Below, piece by piece: positions 20,241 to 31,168 of a DNA stretch of 64,000 nucleotides; position 1 is the first letter of the stretch, and each line of letters begins with the position of its first letter. The notes beneath the pieces are model-generated. The model did no database searches. It had not been told where the DNA came from and was given only the letters and a program-made list of their open reading frames with translations. The DNA is from Prorocentrum cordatum (taxonomy: Eukaryota > Sar > Dinophyceae > Prorocentrales > Prorocentraceae): contig CAUYUJ010007469.1 of assembly GCA_963575745.1 (NCBI GenBank), positions 258,750 to 322,749 of the forward strand. Reading direction: 5' to 3'. The position numbers and the translations under genes were made by a program.

Positions 20241-21730
20241 ATTAACGTGGATCGACGGCGATCGTCCTCATTCGTCGCCGCCTCCTCCGCCTGCCTCCCC
20301 CTCCTTCTCTGGGGACGCTCCCTCCTCTGAGGGGGCGTGGACTCCCCCGCCCCCCCCGTGCTTGTCCTCCCGGGAGCCGTCTGCCCGACGTGGGCTCGGG
20401 CCCGCGGGCCCCCCCTCGGGAATCGAGCAGAGCATGGGCAGCCGTCGGGGGCGGAGCGGGCGGAGCCGGAGCACGGCGGAGCCGAAGCATGGACCCGATG
20501 CCGAGACGGGCCAGACCCGAAGCAGGCCAGAGCCGCATCGGATCGCGTTCACCACGGGATCGTCCTTCGATCCGCCCAGGGCAGCCCTCGCCGGTCGTTC
20601 GAGCGGGGTCGAGTTTCCGCAGGAGGCGAGCCTGCGCTCCTGGCAGAGGATCGTTCGAGGCGGATGTCAAAGATGTGGCGTTTCCCGGTGCACGGTTCTT
20701 GCCATAAAGTGCGTTTGCTCGTGCACGTTCTAGTTGTTTTTTGGCATTGCGCAAGTTTGCCGCCAGCATGACAGTAGCAATCGGTAGTCAAGACACGGGG
20801 CATATAAGATCCGTGGAGTTGTTGGAACGAGGCGATCGGTTCAGGATGTGTTTCATCAGGAGCCCGACCGCCTTCCACGTGCAAAAATGTTCTCTTCCTG
20901 CTGCGCCCCGAGTGGAACAACACGTCCATTACGCCTGCAATTGGTACGAATTTCGTCTTGCTCACCAGTTGGCACACGTCCACCGTGCTGGCAACTGGCC
21001 TTCTCCTTCTGTTGCACGCACAGTGCGTTGCGGCGTCGCGGCTCGCTTCAGATTTGTTGTCTTCGCTCGCTCAAACCCTTGCTCGCTCGGCTGGTGGTTG
21101 GTGCCCTTTTCTCATATCGACTTGTTCGCCATTCGGCAGCTGGCTTGCAGTGATCTTGCGGAAAGCACACCGTGGCGAATGGGAGTAGCGGTGCCCAGGA
21201 GAGCACCGTGAAGCGCCTCATCTCTGCGCACGACGACACTAACCAGGGCGTCTTGCAGTTCGAGGATGTGGGGGGACTGGGGAGCGGTGCGGAAATGGAG
21301 CTGTGGAGTGCTCTGAGCAGTAAGGAAAGACCCAAGTGCCTGAGGGCAGCAAGGAAGTGTTCGAAGGGGGACTGAGAGGGGGAAGGCGAATAGGTTGAGC
21401 AGAGTTGAGGATGAGGAGGTGGGGAGAGAGCAGGACGAGGACGAGGAAGACGCGACGGAGGAAAAGGAGGAGGGCGACGACGACGGCGACGATACTATGC
21501 AGGCCCTCTTACTTGCTCATGCATGATTTGTTTGTTTCGTTTTAACCCGCCCGCTTGTCATACTTCATACCAGATTCGGGGTAAACCCCGAACAGGGAAG
21601 ATAATGATGCCATATAAGGCGCCACAGTGCAGAACTCCGACTCCAAACTTGGAAGGTTGAGGCGGACTCAGTGAGGGAGGCAGGAGGGACGGAAGGAGGG
21701 AGGAGGGAGGCGCTCTGCCGCAGTAGCTGA
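20241..21730. other. No confident gene; GC-rich block and unique sequence
   Basis: A GC-rich block at 20.30-20.70 kb has open frames on both strands but low-complexity predicted products (A/R/P/G). The rest is mixed. A short GACGACGGCGAC purine run lies near 21.45-21.50 kb. Nothing further is supportable. Confidence 0.35.
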
Positions 21731-21734
21731 ATTC

Positions 21735-22450
21735 CGAGGCTTGAAGCTGCAGTTTCGGGGGTGCGAGCGCCCAGTCTGCCCGCGCCTGGGCCGAGAGAGT
21801 GCGCTCCTGGAGTAAGTTGCGATGAAGCCTCAGGCGAGAGCGTGGAGCCTGAGTAAGTTGCGAGGGCGTGTCTGATGGGTTCACCAGCCTGCGGTAACCA
21901 CCAGAGTCTCGGGCGAGGGCGCCGCTCCTGAGTGTGAGTACGTGTCTGGCCAGGGCGTCCCTGGGGCCGTGAGGAAGTTGCAGGAAGGGAGCCGTCGAGT
22001 AAGTTGCAGACGGCGAGCCAGTTGGGCACTCACCAGGCCGAGCAACACGCGAGGAGGGTCTCGGGCGAAAGCGCCGTTCCTCTTCGTGAGGGCATCTCTG
22101 GCCAGGGCGTCTCGGAGTTAAAACGATGCGGAGCTATCGAGAGCGGAAGCCGCTGTTGGCGGACGGGTTGCGAGGGAGTCTCGGGCGAGACCGCCGCTCC
22201 CGAGTCCGAGGACGCCTCCGGCAGGGGCGCCTCCGAGGCAGCTGTGGCGAGACATCGTGGTCTGCGGAGCCGGGCCTCGCCGGCCTGAGTGAACCGCGGG
22301 GAGGTTTCGGACGGGAGCGCCTCGCCGGGGTGCGAGGACGGCTCTGGCCAGGGCGCCCCCGAGCAAGCTGTGATGAAGCGGTTGTGGACGCAGGTGGTCT
22401 TGGAGCGGGAGCCGTTGCCGTCGCAGTTGAGTCTTCCACGGGCAGGCCTC
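21735..22450. repeat. Degenerate tandem array of about 115-160 bp units
   Basis: The core GAGTCTCGGGCGAGAGCGCC, then GCTCCTGAGTCCGAGGACGC and CTCTGGCCAGGGCGTC, recurs with starts near 21903, 22061, 22177 and 22300 and a partial unit near 21752. Between cores lies AGTTGCGATGAAGC-like sequence. Both strands appear open across the array because units lack stops in some frames; it is not treated as a gene. Confidence 0.65.
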
Positions 22451-22611
22451 GGCCTCCCAAGGCTTGCGCCCCAGCGGGTGCAAGGACGAGAGCGCCCAGA
22501 GCCGCTCCCACGTGCCGACACCAGCACTGGGCCCCCTCGAACCTGGCGTGCGGCAGGTCCGCCGCGGGGGCGCTGTTGTTGGCGGCCTCCCCTCCCCGCT
22601 GTCGCCGCCGC

Positions 22612-22668
22612 CCGCACACCGCGGCGCCGACGAGCTCGACGATCGGGCGGGGAGCCGCCCGGGCCACC
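22612..22668 (-). CDS. Very short candidate exon, minus strand
   Basis: Product unknown. A GGAGCAG|G acceptor opens VARAAPRPIVELVGAAVCG with nearly all third positions G or C, ending at TGCGG|GC (GC donor). Only 19 residues, so support is weak. Confidence 0.25.
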
Positions 22669-23248
22669 CTGCTCCCGCCGACTCCTCTGGGCCGACTGCT
22701 CCACGTGGCCTCTGGCGCGCGTCGCCCTGCATGATCGAATGAAGTCGCATCCCTTCCTCGGCAGAAGGCGGCGGCGGCGGCGGCAGTGAAGCGAGGCTGC
22801 CCCCGCCGGCGGATGGCTGGCAGGAGTAGAAGGATGCGCCCGCAAGCGGTGGCGCAACATCTCTGGGTTCAGGATTTCCAGAGACTGCCATGTGAGCGGA
22901 CTTTCGGGCGCTGCGTAATGGGAGGGGGCGGTAATCGAAGAAGAAAAAACGCCATAAACAGAACCGAGTGCCCCGGATAGAAATGTACCCCCCCCTTAGC
23001 CCCCTCTATTTTGTTACCCCGGTTCAATAGGATTTAAGTGTGGAGAGGGGCGCGGAGGCCGAATTTGATCATCCACGGGGGAAGTTGCGAATCGAAGTTG
23101 CTATCATCTTATGTTGACTAGCAACAGCATCAAAAACGCTGAGCATGGACATGGTGGTCTCACCATATCAGCTTCCGCAATCACGAGCGTGTGGCAGGGC
23201 TTTGCCAAGATCTACAAGGGCAGTCTACACGAGCGCCCAGGATCACCA

Positions 23249-23302
23249 TCATCATCATCATCGTCATCATCAGCATCATCATCATCGTCATCATCATCAT
23301 AC
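23249..23302. repeat. (ATC)n microsatellite
   Basis: CAT/ATC triplets with GTC and GCA interruptions, about 54 bp. Confidence 0.9.
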
Positions 23303-23410
23303 CTTATAACTAACATCACCTTCCCCAGGAAAATCGTCGATTATCCCCGCCAGGCCCCCGAACTTTATTATCCCTTAGTGATGATTATCGGGGGTAGTCG
23401 GTTAAACTTT

Positions 23411-23542
23411 GGCGCTCCGCGCGGATTTCTTGGATCCGCGTTAGGCCCCCCCGGCGGCGCCTCCGGCGCCGCCCCTGGCGCGCTCCGCGCGTCAGGGAGG
23501 GGGGTCCTGCGCAGATCCTAGAAATGCGCGCGGTCCTCCGGA
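23411..23542 (+). mobile_element. Foldback MITE-like element R2, copy 1
   Basis: Left arm GGCGCTCCGCGCGGATTTCT followed by TGGATCCGCG; right arm contains GCGCAGATCCTAGAAAT and GCGCGCGGTCCTCC as its degraded complement. The middle is GGCGGCGCCTCCGGCGCCGCC. The tail AAGTTTATGTGTATGCC matches the copy at 25.5 kb. Confidence 0.7.
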
Positions 23543-23559
23543 AGTTTATGTGTATGCCT

Positions 23560-24950
23560 TTTTCTTCTTCTACATACGTGTTTGGGGGGACAGGGGCCAT
23601 TTTTGGGTACAATCGGGGTGTGAAAGGTGCACGTTTCCCCTCCCCCCCATGCACCATCAGAAATCTTGAGAAAAAACATTCAGCCTCATGGTGCCCAGAT
23701 GTCGCTGGAGGGAAGCAAGCATCTGGACTGGACCCTGGGAGTTCTCTGGCAGCTCCTCCCTTCGCCGCAGGGCCTTCGTGCCGTCGGGCCGAGGCTGCGG
23801 GACAGGAAGGCGCTCGGAGCGAGGCCTGCTGACTTGGCGTACGATGCTCCCGAGTCCAAGCAAGCCCCCCCCCCACCCGAGGGAGCAGCGCCCCAGGCGC
23901 TTCCCCGCCCGGGCATGCGGCACCCGCAGTGGCGCTGGGGGGGGGGGGCGGGCGGCCGCTCCCCGCCGAGGCCGCGCCCGGCCCTCCACCCCGAGGCCGA
24001 GGCCTCGGGGCCCCGCGGGGCGGGCCGTCCCCCGAAAGGCGCTGCCCGCCGCGGGGGGGGAAACGGCCCCCGAGGCGTTTCGTCTTCGGGCGGCGCTCGG
24101 GGCTTCCACGGCGCTGCGTCGCACTACAACAGAGGAGGGGGAACAGTTGGAGCATCAACACGTGAGGTGCGCGACATCCTGAGCAAGCCTCCGACGCGCG
24201 CTGCCTCTCATGCGAGGCCATGGCCTCACCCGCCTCGCCCTGAAGGGGCCCGGGCGCATGCCCGCACAGGCGATCCGATCCGATCCGATCGGGGCTTCCA
24301 CGGGCCCTGGGGCTGTCAGGAAGCACGCGGAGGAGGAAGACATCTCGTCCTGGGGGAGGGCCCCCGGGTCCAGGACCCGCTGTCTGCAGGACCCGCTTCC
24401 CCCATGCTGAGCTGCCAGGAGCACTGCACACACATCGTGGCGCTATGGAGAGGGCCTCGCCTGACAGGGACAGAAACCACACAGTCGGGCCCCGATGAGT
24501 AGGTCGATCATTCCAAATCGAGGGTGCCCAGGTGTCCTGTGTATCCCGACCTGTGCAACCTGCATATCCTGTGGTGTTCTGGGGCCACGTTGCCGTCGGA
24601 AGAGTCTTGTTTCCTCTCGGGTGTCCTGTCCAATCAAGTCCGGCTGGGTGGACGGAAGGCCTCTGGCAGTGTTCGGCTTCCTGGGGAGCCTCGCCAGCCC
24701 CAGGGCTCCCAGGACGGTCACAGAGCTGCGCAGGATGAAAAGCTGGTTCCAGGGAGGGGGTTGAGATCTCTGGGGGGTGGGCGCAGCCGGTCGTTCGATC
24801 GAGGAGGATCGAGGAGGACAATCGAACGAGGACGATCGATGGATCGAGCCAATTCGGTAGATTTTCTTGGCGAAAGGCCCGCGAAAGGCGGCAGAAGTAC
24901 AACGGCGGTCGTGTACCCGTAGCAGAACTTCAACATCAGTTGCCTCAAGG
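23560..24950. other. No confident gene; GC-rich and mixed sequence
   Basis: A GC-rich block at 23.87-24.18 kb is open in several frames with products rich in P, R, G and A. The rest shows no motif. A GATCGAGGAGGATCGA repeat cluster lies at about 24.79-24.84 kb. Confidence 0.35.
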
Positions 24951-24959
24951 GAGACCTCC

Positions 24960-25385
24960 GTTCTTGCCGAACCCATTTCTGAAGAGCAATCGCCTTTCAT
25001 CCGTGCAGCCACTGCAAATAGTCGGGAAGTTCAGGCTTTATAGTGGAGGAGCCCCCAAGCGAGAGCCGCATTTTGAATACGAACTGGCCTCCATCCGTAC
25101 AGCTGCTAGAAAGTTTAAAACCGAATTGTTCCGCGTTGAAGCGACCGCCGCATGTTGGCAACCACATGCCGTCCATTCTGTTCTGATGAAGCGTCCAAGG
25201 CGAATGTCCGCAGTGCTTCAGCGAGAGCCGAATTTTTGAAAAGCATCGGCTCTCCCTCCTCGTAAAGTTTGGGCCATTAAAAAAAACGCTTGCGTGCGGT
25301 ACGAAGTCGATGGTCACCTCTTGGAAACCATTTGCCCTTCATCCTGGTAGCTGGTAACGTTTTGCCAGCTTCTGGGTTGCCAGTG
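24960..25385. repeat. Diverged copy of the 84 bp-type tandem array
   Basis: Units with CGAGAGCCGCATTTTGAA, GCCTCCATCCGTACAGCTG and TTTAAAACCGAA recur at about 25065, 25150 and 25220, resembling the array at 4.18-4.56 kb in order and spacing though heavily substituted. Confidence 0.55.
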
Positions 25386-25500
25386 TGGCGGAGTTTGCAG
25401 CTAAACGCCCGGCCAAGCCTGCAGACACGTTTCGGCAGGGGGATAATTGCTTTCATCGAAGAAGGAGAAATCGCATAAACATTGCTTCATCGAAGAAGTG

Positions 25501-25633
25501 TTGGCGCTCCGCGCGGATTTCTTGGATCTGCGCTGGGCCCCCGTGGCGGCGCTTTTGGCGCTGCCCCTGGCGCGCTCCGCGCGCCAGGGATGGGGGTCCA
25601 GCGCAGACCCAAGAAATCCGTGCGGAGCGCCAA
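25501..25633 (+). mobile_element. Foldback MITE-like element R2, best copy
   Basis: 133 bp with near-perfect terminal inverted repeats. The left end TTGGCGCTCCGCGCGGATTT (plus CTTGG) and the reverse complement of the right end differ at one position in 25. The interior is also palindromic (GGATCTGCGCTGGG against CCAGCGCAGACC). No coding capacity. Followed by the family tail AGAGTTTATGTGTATGCC. Confidence 0.8.
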
Positions 25634-25827
25634 GAGTTTATGTGTATGCCCTTATCCTCTGTGTTATTTCAAAGGGAAGGTGGATGGAGGGAAGGGGGCG
25701 AAACAATGGGGGGATGAACACGAAACAGGAGGAAGATATGTGCAGAGTCGTGCATACTCAGGAACATGAGTCTGGGCAGGAAGAGGGGCAGGGAGGCGGC
25801 ACGTAGGGGGCAGGAGGTACGGTGGGG

Positions 25828-25980
25828 GGCGTTCGTTAAGGAACTTGCCCAGGAGGCTTCAGACCCTGGAGGGTTCCGTATCTGATGAGGGCGGCGGTGA
25901 TATCCATGGCCAATCCACGATTGGCGTTTCACTGGCTTCCAGACCCTCGGTTCCTTACCGAAGGTAGGTTTCCTTCTCCA
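25828..25980 (+). repeat. Dispersed repeat R17, copy 2
   Basis: Colinear with 10865-11030: TTAAGGAAC, AGGAGGCTTCAGACC, TATCTGATGAGGGCGGCGG, TGATATCCATGGCCAATCC, ACGATTGGC, GCTTCCAGACCCT, GGTTCCTTA. Ends TTAAGGAAC and GGTTCCTTA are inverted. Confidence 0.7.
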
Positions 25981-26139
25981 ATGCCATCACCGTATAGGAT
26001 CAGGAGGAAGAGCGAAGAAGGTGACCATGGAGAGGAAAAGGGAGGAGGAGGAGGTCGACGACGGCGGCAAGGGATGGTGTGGAGCAGGCTGCCGTCCGAC
26101 ACCCACGTGCTGTTGCTGCTGGTATGACCCTTCTTCCTC

Positions 26140-26392
26140 TCCTTTCCCTTCTCATTATCCTCCCTTCTCCTCGCCATCCTGTTTTCCCTCCGCCTCCTCC
26201 CCCTTTCTTCTCGTCCCTCTCGTCCTCCTCGTCCTCCTCCTCCTCCTTCCCCTCCCTCCTTCCCTTCTGCTCCTCACACTCTTTTCTCCTCCTCCTCCTC
26301 CTCATCTTCCTCCTCGTCCTCCTTTTCCGTTTCTTCCCCCCTCCTCCTCCTCCGCCTCCTTCTTTTCCTCCTCCTCCTCCTTCACCCGAGAG
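26140..26392. repeat. (TCC)n-rich pyrimidine tract
   Basis: CTCCTC and CCTTCT runs, ending about 50 bp before the acceptor of the micro-exon at 26442. It could act as that intron's polypyrimidine tract. Confidence 0.85.
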
Positions 26393-26441
26393 AGATTTGG
26401 GCGGGTCAGGGGGACTGCGCGCTCCCGGGGCGCCGCCGCAG

Positions 26442-26507
26442 GACTTTTGCTTGCGGCGCATGGAGCGGACCCTCAGGGAGTTCGAGAGGGAGGACCGCGA
26501 GAAGCAG
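26442..26507 (+). CDS. Candidate micro-exon, charged helix
   Basis: Acceptor CGCCGCAG|GAC, 22 codons, donor AAGCAG|GC (GC type); both ends phase 0. The frame reads DFCLRRMERTLREFEREDRE then KQ, a strongly charged amphipathic helix, with 21 of 22 third positions G or C. The segment joins in frame to the micro-exon at 31574, extending the same helix, and would follow the EF-hand exon at 16107 without a phase conflict. This suggests an EF-hand protein with a coiled-coil tail. The other two plus frames lack such composition. Confidence 0.45.
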
Positions 26508-26669
26508 GCGCCCCTCCGCGGGCCTCACGCCTTCTCGTCGTTGCCCGCCTCCTCCTCCCCGCCGTTCCGTCCGAGGCTGGCGCGAGATGGAAGCGGCCCA
26601 TCACCCCGTGCCTCGCAAGCGGCAGAGGGGGATGGGCTGCTATTTTTCCGGGGGTCCCAATCCCAGCGT

Positions 26670-26828
26670 GCACTCCCTCCTCCTCCTCGTCCTCCTCCTC
26701 CTCCTCGTCCTCCTCCTGTCTCCTTCTCCTCCTCCTCCTCCTCCTCCTCCTCCTCCTCCTCCTCCTCCTCCGCCCTCCTCTACGCTTCGCTCCTCCTCCT
26801 CCTCCTCCTCCTCCTCCTCCTCCTCCTG
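26670..26828. repeat. (CTC)n microsatellite
   Basis: About 160 bp of CTC/TCC triplets in two runs separated by GCCCTCCTCTACGCTTCGC. Confidence 0.95.
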
Positions 26829-27554
26829 CCTGTACCCGTCTGGATTGGGGACCCTCTACGGGGTGGGGAATTGGGCTGGCGCCCCAGACCCTCTTGGTGG
26901 GGTGTTCTGGCTGCCGTTTTTGTATCGTTTCCATTTTCAAGGGGCACATTTTCGGAAACCGTGAAACACGGCCCTGCCGTTTCCGGGGCCCACTGAGCCC
27001 CTCCTTGCACACGGACAGCGTAGTTGGTTGTCAGCGGGGTTGGTGGCGTCGGCACCCCAGGGCCTCGAACTTGTGGGATTCCTTCGGAAGGCGTTCGGAC
27101 CGCGTGAGTGAGCACCTCCGAAGGTTTCTTTGCATGGACATCGCACTGGAAGCCTCCTCGAGGTCCACGACAGGGAAAGGTGCCCCCCCCCGATCGGCAA
27201 AGATTACCACAACGACCCAACAAACGTTGGACCGACGACATGGAGAGTGTTAGCAATAAGTCCGCCCAGATTGTGTTCTGTTCTCTCAAGCGTATGGGCA
27301 GCTCTTGCGGCGCCAGCGGCAACGACAGGATGAGTGCCTCGGCTGGCCGGCCCGTCCGCTTCCCCCGCTTCCCAGCATGTGTGATCCTGCACCCGCCGGC
27401 GCCGCCGCGCCGCATCGCTTGGCGCCCCACGCGGGGCCGTCCCGCGGGGCGGACAGGCGCCGCGTCCAGTGCCCAGTGCCCCCCAACTGTAGACTCGTGC
27501 CGCCAGGGGCGGCGGGCGGGCCCCGACGGGCGAGCTGGCGGGCCCTGCTCAGCA

Positions 27555-27705
27555 GAGGAAGAGGTGGACGACGACGACGACGAGGACGACGACGAGGACG
27601 ACGACGAGCACGAGGACGATGACGAGGACGAGGGCAAGGACGAGGACGACGCCGACGGCTGCGAGGACGACTGCGAGGACGCCCGCGAGGAGGGCAGCGC
27701 GAGGA
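27555..27705. repeat. (GAC/GAG)n compound microsatellite
   Basis: GACGACGAGGACGAC-type triplets over 150 bp. The plus frame would encode a run of D and E; no flanking exon evidence makes this a credible acidic domain. Confidence 0.75.
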
Positions 27706-27749
27706 CGACGATCGCGGGCAGACAGCGCAGGGGGGGGGGGCAGGTGGAG

Positions 27750-27872
27750 CGGGTGGAAAGCTTCTTAGAAGCGCCCCTGTCTCTCAGGGAGGCGCGGGCC
27801 GTCCCTTGCAGATGTGCGGCTGGCGCCTTCTACGAGAAGCGGCCTCCTTCGAGGAAGGCCCCCATCCCCCGG
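27750..27872. mobile_element. CTTCTTAGAAGC foldback, copy 1
   Basis: Blocks AAGCTTCTTAGAAGCGCCCC, TGTCTCTCAGGGAGGCGCGG, GCAGATGTGCGGC, GGCGCCTTCTACGAGAAGC and GGCCTCCTT match the order of 46558-46690. The element is palindromic around GGCGCGGGCC. Confidence 0.55.
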
Positions 27873-28345
27873 AGGGGGAGGAGGGGGAGGAGGAGGAGGA
27901 GGAGGAGGAGGAGGAGGAGGAGGAGGAGGAGGAGGGAGGATGAGGATGAGGATGAGGATGAGATGGGATGAGGATGAGGATGAGGAGAAGGAGGAGGGAG
28001 GAGGAGGAGGAGGAGGAGGAGGAGGAGGAGGGAGGAGGGAGGAGGGAGGAGGAGGAGGAGGAGAAGGAGAAGGAGGAGGAGGAGGAGGAGGAGGAGGAGG
28101 AGGAGCAGGGAGGAGGAGGAGGAGGAGGAGGAGAGAAGGAAGAGAAGGAGGAGAAGGAGGAGGAGGAGGAGGAGGAGGAGAGGAGGAGGAGGATAACCCC
28201 CCTGGTGTGCGCCGCCGGCCCCATATGGGTGGAGTTGTGTTCCCAGGGCGGGCGGGGAGGGGGAGGGGGAGAGGGAGGGGGAGAGGGAGGGGGAGGGGAG
28301 AGGAGAGAGGAAGGGATGGGGAGAGGAGAGGGGGAGGGGGGGAGG
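27870..28345. repeat. (GGA)n tract with GATGAG segment
   Basis: GGA triplets with an internal GATGAG run (27939-27985), a short unique piece (28196-28245) and GGGGGAGA-type repeats to 28345. Confidence 0.95.
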
Positions 28346-28439
28346 GCGGGCTAGGTGCGCAAGCGTCTTATCTGACGACCTACCCCTCCCCCCCTTCCCT
28401 TACCATGGCTTAGCTATCCTGTCTAGTCGCGCAGTCGGA

Positions 28440-28640
28440 TGTCGTAACAGAGCATAGCATTACATGGCATAATATGGCGTTGAAGATCAGCAAATAGCAT
28501 GGCGTGGCACTGCGTAGTCAAGCACTGCAGCGGATGCGTAGCATAGCATTGCAGCTGAAGGCATGACATCGCACAGCGGAGCATACCAGAGCAGCCGTAG
28601 CATTGCATTGCATGCCATGGCATGGCATTGGAAATGAGGC
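28440..28640. repeat. GCATAGCATTGC short repeat field
   Basis: Repeats of GCATTGCATTGC, ATGGCATGGCA and GCATAGCAT, analogous to 16.49-16.86 kb. Confidence 0.7.
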
Positions 28641-28644
28641 CAGT

Positions 28645-28925
28645 GCTGCAATGGGAGCATGATTCGGAACGAGCGGAAGCGCGGAGATGAGGCCAGCGCT
28701 GCAGCAGGAGTACGATTCGGAGCGAGCGGAGGCGCAGAAACGGGGCCAGCGCTGCAGGGGGAGCAACATTTTGAAGACCGAACAGAATCGGATCGTCAAA
28801 AATACCAACGAACACCAAGTTCCCGGCAATCATGTGCGCAAGCGACAGTACGCGGGGGGTTGCCGGCCATCTTAGATCGGACTCAGGGGAAAGAGGAGAG
28901 TAGCATTCACATCGTGTAACTGGAG
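28645..28925 (+). repeat. Dispersed/tandem repeat R15, copy 1
   Basis: Two tandem subunits of about 60 bp (GAGATGAGGCCAGCGCTGCA, GCAGGAG, GATTCGGAGCGAGCGGA) followed by AACATTTTGAAGACCGA, GATCGTCAAAAATACCA and a tail GAGAGTAGCATTCACATCGT. The arrangement is shared with 57305-57670. Confidence 0.6.
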
Positions 28926-29079
28926 GGGGGGAGGGGGGGGGGGGAGGAGGAGGGGAGGCGCGCCGCGTCCAGTGGGAGGGCCGAGGAGGGGGAGAGGAAA
29001 GGAGCCCGCGGCCTCGCCGCGTGGCGCGCAGCGTCGGGCCCGTCGGGCCCACGCCGCCGCGTGGCTGGACCTGCGCCGT

Positions 29080-29525
29080 CCTCGCCCTCCTCCTCGTCCT
29101 CCTTGTCCTCGTCCTCGTCCTCCTTGTCCTCCTCCTCCTCCTCCCCGTCCTCCTCGTCCTCTCCCTCCTCCTCCTTCTCGTCCTCGTCCTCTTGCTCCTC
29201 CTCGTCCTCGTCCTCTACCTCCTCGTCCTCTTCCTCTTCCTCTTCGTCCTCCTCGTCCTCCTGGTCCTCGTCCTCCTCGTCCTCGTCCTCGTCCTCATCC
29301 TCCTTCGACCCCCTCCTCCTCGTTCTCGTCCTCCCCGTCCTCCGCGTCCCCGTCCTTCGCGTCCTCGCCCTCGTCCACCACCTCTTCTGCGTCCTCGCTT
29401 CTCCCTCCTCGTCCTCGCCCTCGCCATCCTCGTCCGCGACCTCCTCCTCCTCCTCCTCGTCCTCATCATCCTCGTCCTTGCCCCGCCTCCCTCGCCTTCA
29501 CTTTCGACGTCCTTCCTCCTCCTCG
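29080..29525. repeat. (CTC/GTC)n tract
   Basis: About 440 bp of TCCTCGTCC and CCTCCTCCT repeats. All three plus frames are open, which reflects the absence of T-A dinucleotides rather than coding. Confidence 0.9.
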
Positions 29526-29721
29526 CAAGAGGGCGCCGGAAGTCATGTCGCTTCCAGTGCCACCAGGGCTTCCAGCTCTGCCGGCCAGGGACCCCCCTCC
29601 CGCCCCATTCCTCGCTCGCCTCCTGCCCGCCGCAGGTTGCCTCTCAGCTTCTTCCTCTCCTCCGCTCCCAACTCCAATGGGGCCTGCGCCAATCGGCAAA
29701 ACAGTGAATAAGAAAAAACGA

Positions 29722-29850
29722 CAACAAGAAGGCCTCTGTCAGAAATGCTCCAAGAACATCTCGTGCGAACCACGGGAAAGCTCCCTGGAACATCACCTGG
29801 TGGGCCTGTGGGCATGCATGGGCGCCTCGCCGCTTGCTTGAGCCTCGCCG
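29722..29850 (-). mobile_element. Family R3 element, minus-strand copy
   Basis: Reverse-complemented, this matches R3: CAAGCGGCGAGGCGCCCAT, GGCCCACCAG, TGATGTTCCAGGGAGC, GTGGTTCGCACGAGATGTTC and TTGGAGCATTTCTG. Substitutions have degraded most of the GTTCTAAGAAC palindromes seen in the other copies. Confidence 0.55.
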
Positions 29851-30375
29851 TGGCCGTCGTGATCTCAGACATCGGGCTTGTCTTTCCTCCGCTGCCAACT
29901 CATCTGCTGTATCCTTCCTCTCCACGAGGCTCACAGCGTGTTTTCAACCACTCAGGGGCTCGGGCGAGCTGGAATCTCCGGCAGACACGCAGTCTCAACA
30001 GTTCGATGTTGCGTTTTCCTTGTGGCGAGCTCGAAACGCATTCGCCGAGTATGCGTTGTACTGTCGGCCCGCGAAGTGATTCTTCACAAGGGCCGAAAGG
30101 TGCATTTCGGTAGCGCTGCACGGAATCACATGTTGTGCTATCTATGTGGTTGTCGTTTTTGCACGCCTCTGCGAGCATGAAAGTGCAAAGCCGCTGGCGA
30201 GAGTAATCTTCCAGAGGGGGCGTCATTTGACGACATGTCGGACGTTGACGACATGGCCATTCGTGGAAGTGCGAACGCTGGCGACATAACAGCTCTGCTC
30301 GTGCACCAGGCTGCAAACAGCAAGCTTACCCAGCGAGAGTTCAAGGTATACGGTCGGGAACTTTGGGACAGCGTC

Positions 30376-30535
30376 AAGTCGGGCCTGCCCCTCTACAGGG
30401 GGAATATTCAAAACTTCGCAAAATGTAGTCTGGGGACGTTTTTGTTGAGCATTTGCTGCTGATGCTGGGGTATTCTGTGCTTTTTCTCAAATGTTTCGTC
30501 CGACCTCCCCCCTGTAGGGGGACAGGCCCGACGTT
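30376..30535 (+). mobile_element. TIR element R4, copy 1
   Basis: Terminal inverted repeats: AAGTCGGGCCTGCCCCTCTA (plus CAGGGGGAA) at the left, and CCCCTGTAGGGGGACAGGCC (plus CGACGTT) at the right. 160 bp, no coding capacity. Two further copies are at 48302-48461 and 49926-50061. Confidence 0.8.
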
Positions 30536-30596
30536 AAGGATAGCGTGCTGCGCCGCCGGCTCCGGCCACCACGCCTCGAGGCGCGCCACGCCTCAT

Positions 30597-30634
30597 GATG
30601 TTCCAGCCTGTTTTAGCCTTGACCACCAGAAAGA

Positions 30635-30707
<73 letters not shown>

Positions 30708-30980
30708 GGATGAGGAGGAGGAGGAGGAGGAGGAGGAGGAGGAGGAGGAGGAGGAGGAGGGAGATGGGAGGAGGGAGGAGGAGGAGGAGCGCACCCCAAA
30801 ACTCGGGAGTTTTGACGTATCGGGCCCTGGGAGACACTCGTCCGACACTGTTTCGACACTCTTTCGACACTCCTTCGACACTTTTCCGGGTGCTCGAAGT
30901 TATTTCTGGGCTGTGGTCCTTAAGTAGGATGGGAACAACATAAGCCACGCCATCCGTTTCCCAGTCCTCGGGCTCCAACG
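30597..30980 (+). repeat. Dispersed repeat R12 with an internal microsatellite
   Basis: Left part ATGTTCCAGCCTGTTTTAGC then CTTGACCACCAGAAAGAA; right part CGGGCCCTGGGAGACACTCG, TCCGACACTGTTTCGACAC, TTATTTCTGGGCTGTGGTCC and TTAAGTAGGATGGGA. Both parts are contiguous at 48829-49012. Here they are separated by (GAT)n(GAG)n at about 30636-30790. Confidence 0.75.
30636..30770. repeat. (ATG)n(GAG)n compound microsatellite
   Basis: About 24 ATG triplets then about 15 GAG triplets. It lies inside the repeat above and is absent from the other copy. Confidence 0.95.
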
Positions 30981-31012
30981 TCCCCAGCCGCGCTATCCTC
31001 AGGAGGGGAAAA

Positions 31013-31168
31013 AGCACACAGACACAACGAATCGTCGATTCCCAAGAGATTATGGGAAAATATGGAGATTGGGGGGGGGAAGACAAAAACCCAGAAACTA
31101 TGCGAAACTATGGGTAATCTGTTTTATTTGTGTGTAGTTATTTGTGTGCCCCAGGGCCCCTTCATATC
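31013..31168 (+). repeat. Dispersed repeat R7, copy 2
   Basis: CACACAGACACAACGAATCG, TCGATTCCCAAGAGATTATG, GGAAAATATGGAGATTGGGG, GACAAAAACCCAGAAAC, TTTATTTGTGTGT and CCCCAGGGCCCCTTCAT follow the order in the 17.1 and 58.8 kb copies. Confidence 0.8.

Noticed and set aside
20300-20700. GC-rich block with open frames on both strands, thought to be an exon
   Set aside because: Predicted peptides are A/R/G/P-biased in every frame, with no clean acceptor or donor and lower G/C at third positions.
27376-27456. Possible exon after a good pyrimidine tract (CDPAPAGAAAPHRLAPHAG)
   Set aside because: Splice-like signals are present (CTTCCCAG acceptor, ACAG|GC donor), but the product is low complexity and competing frames are equally good.
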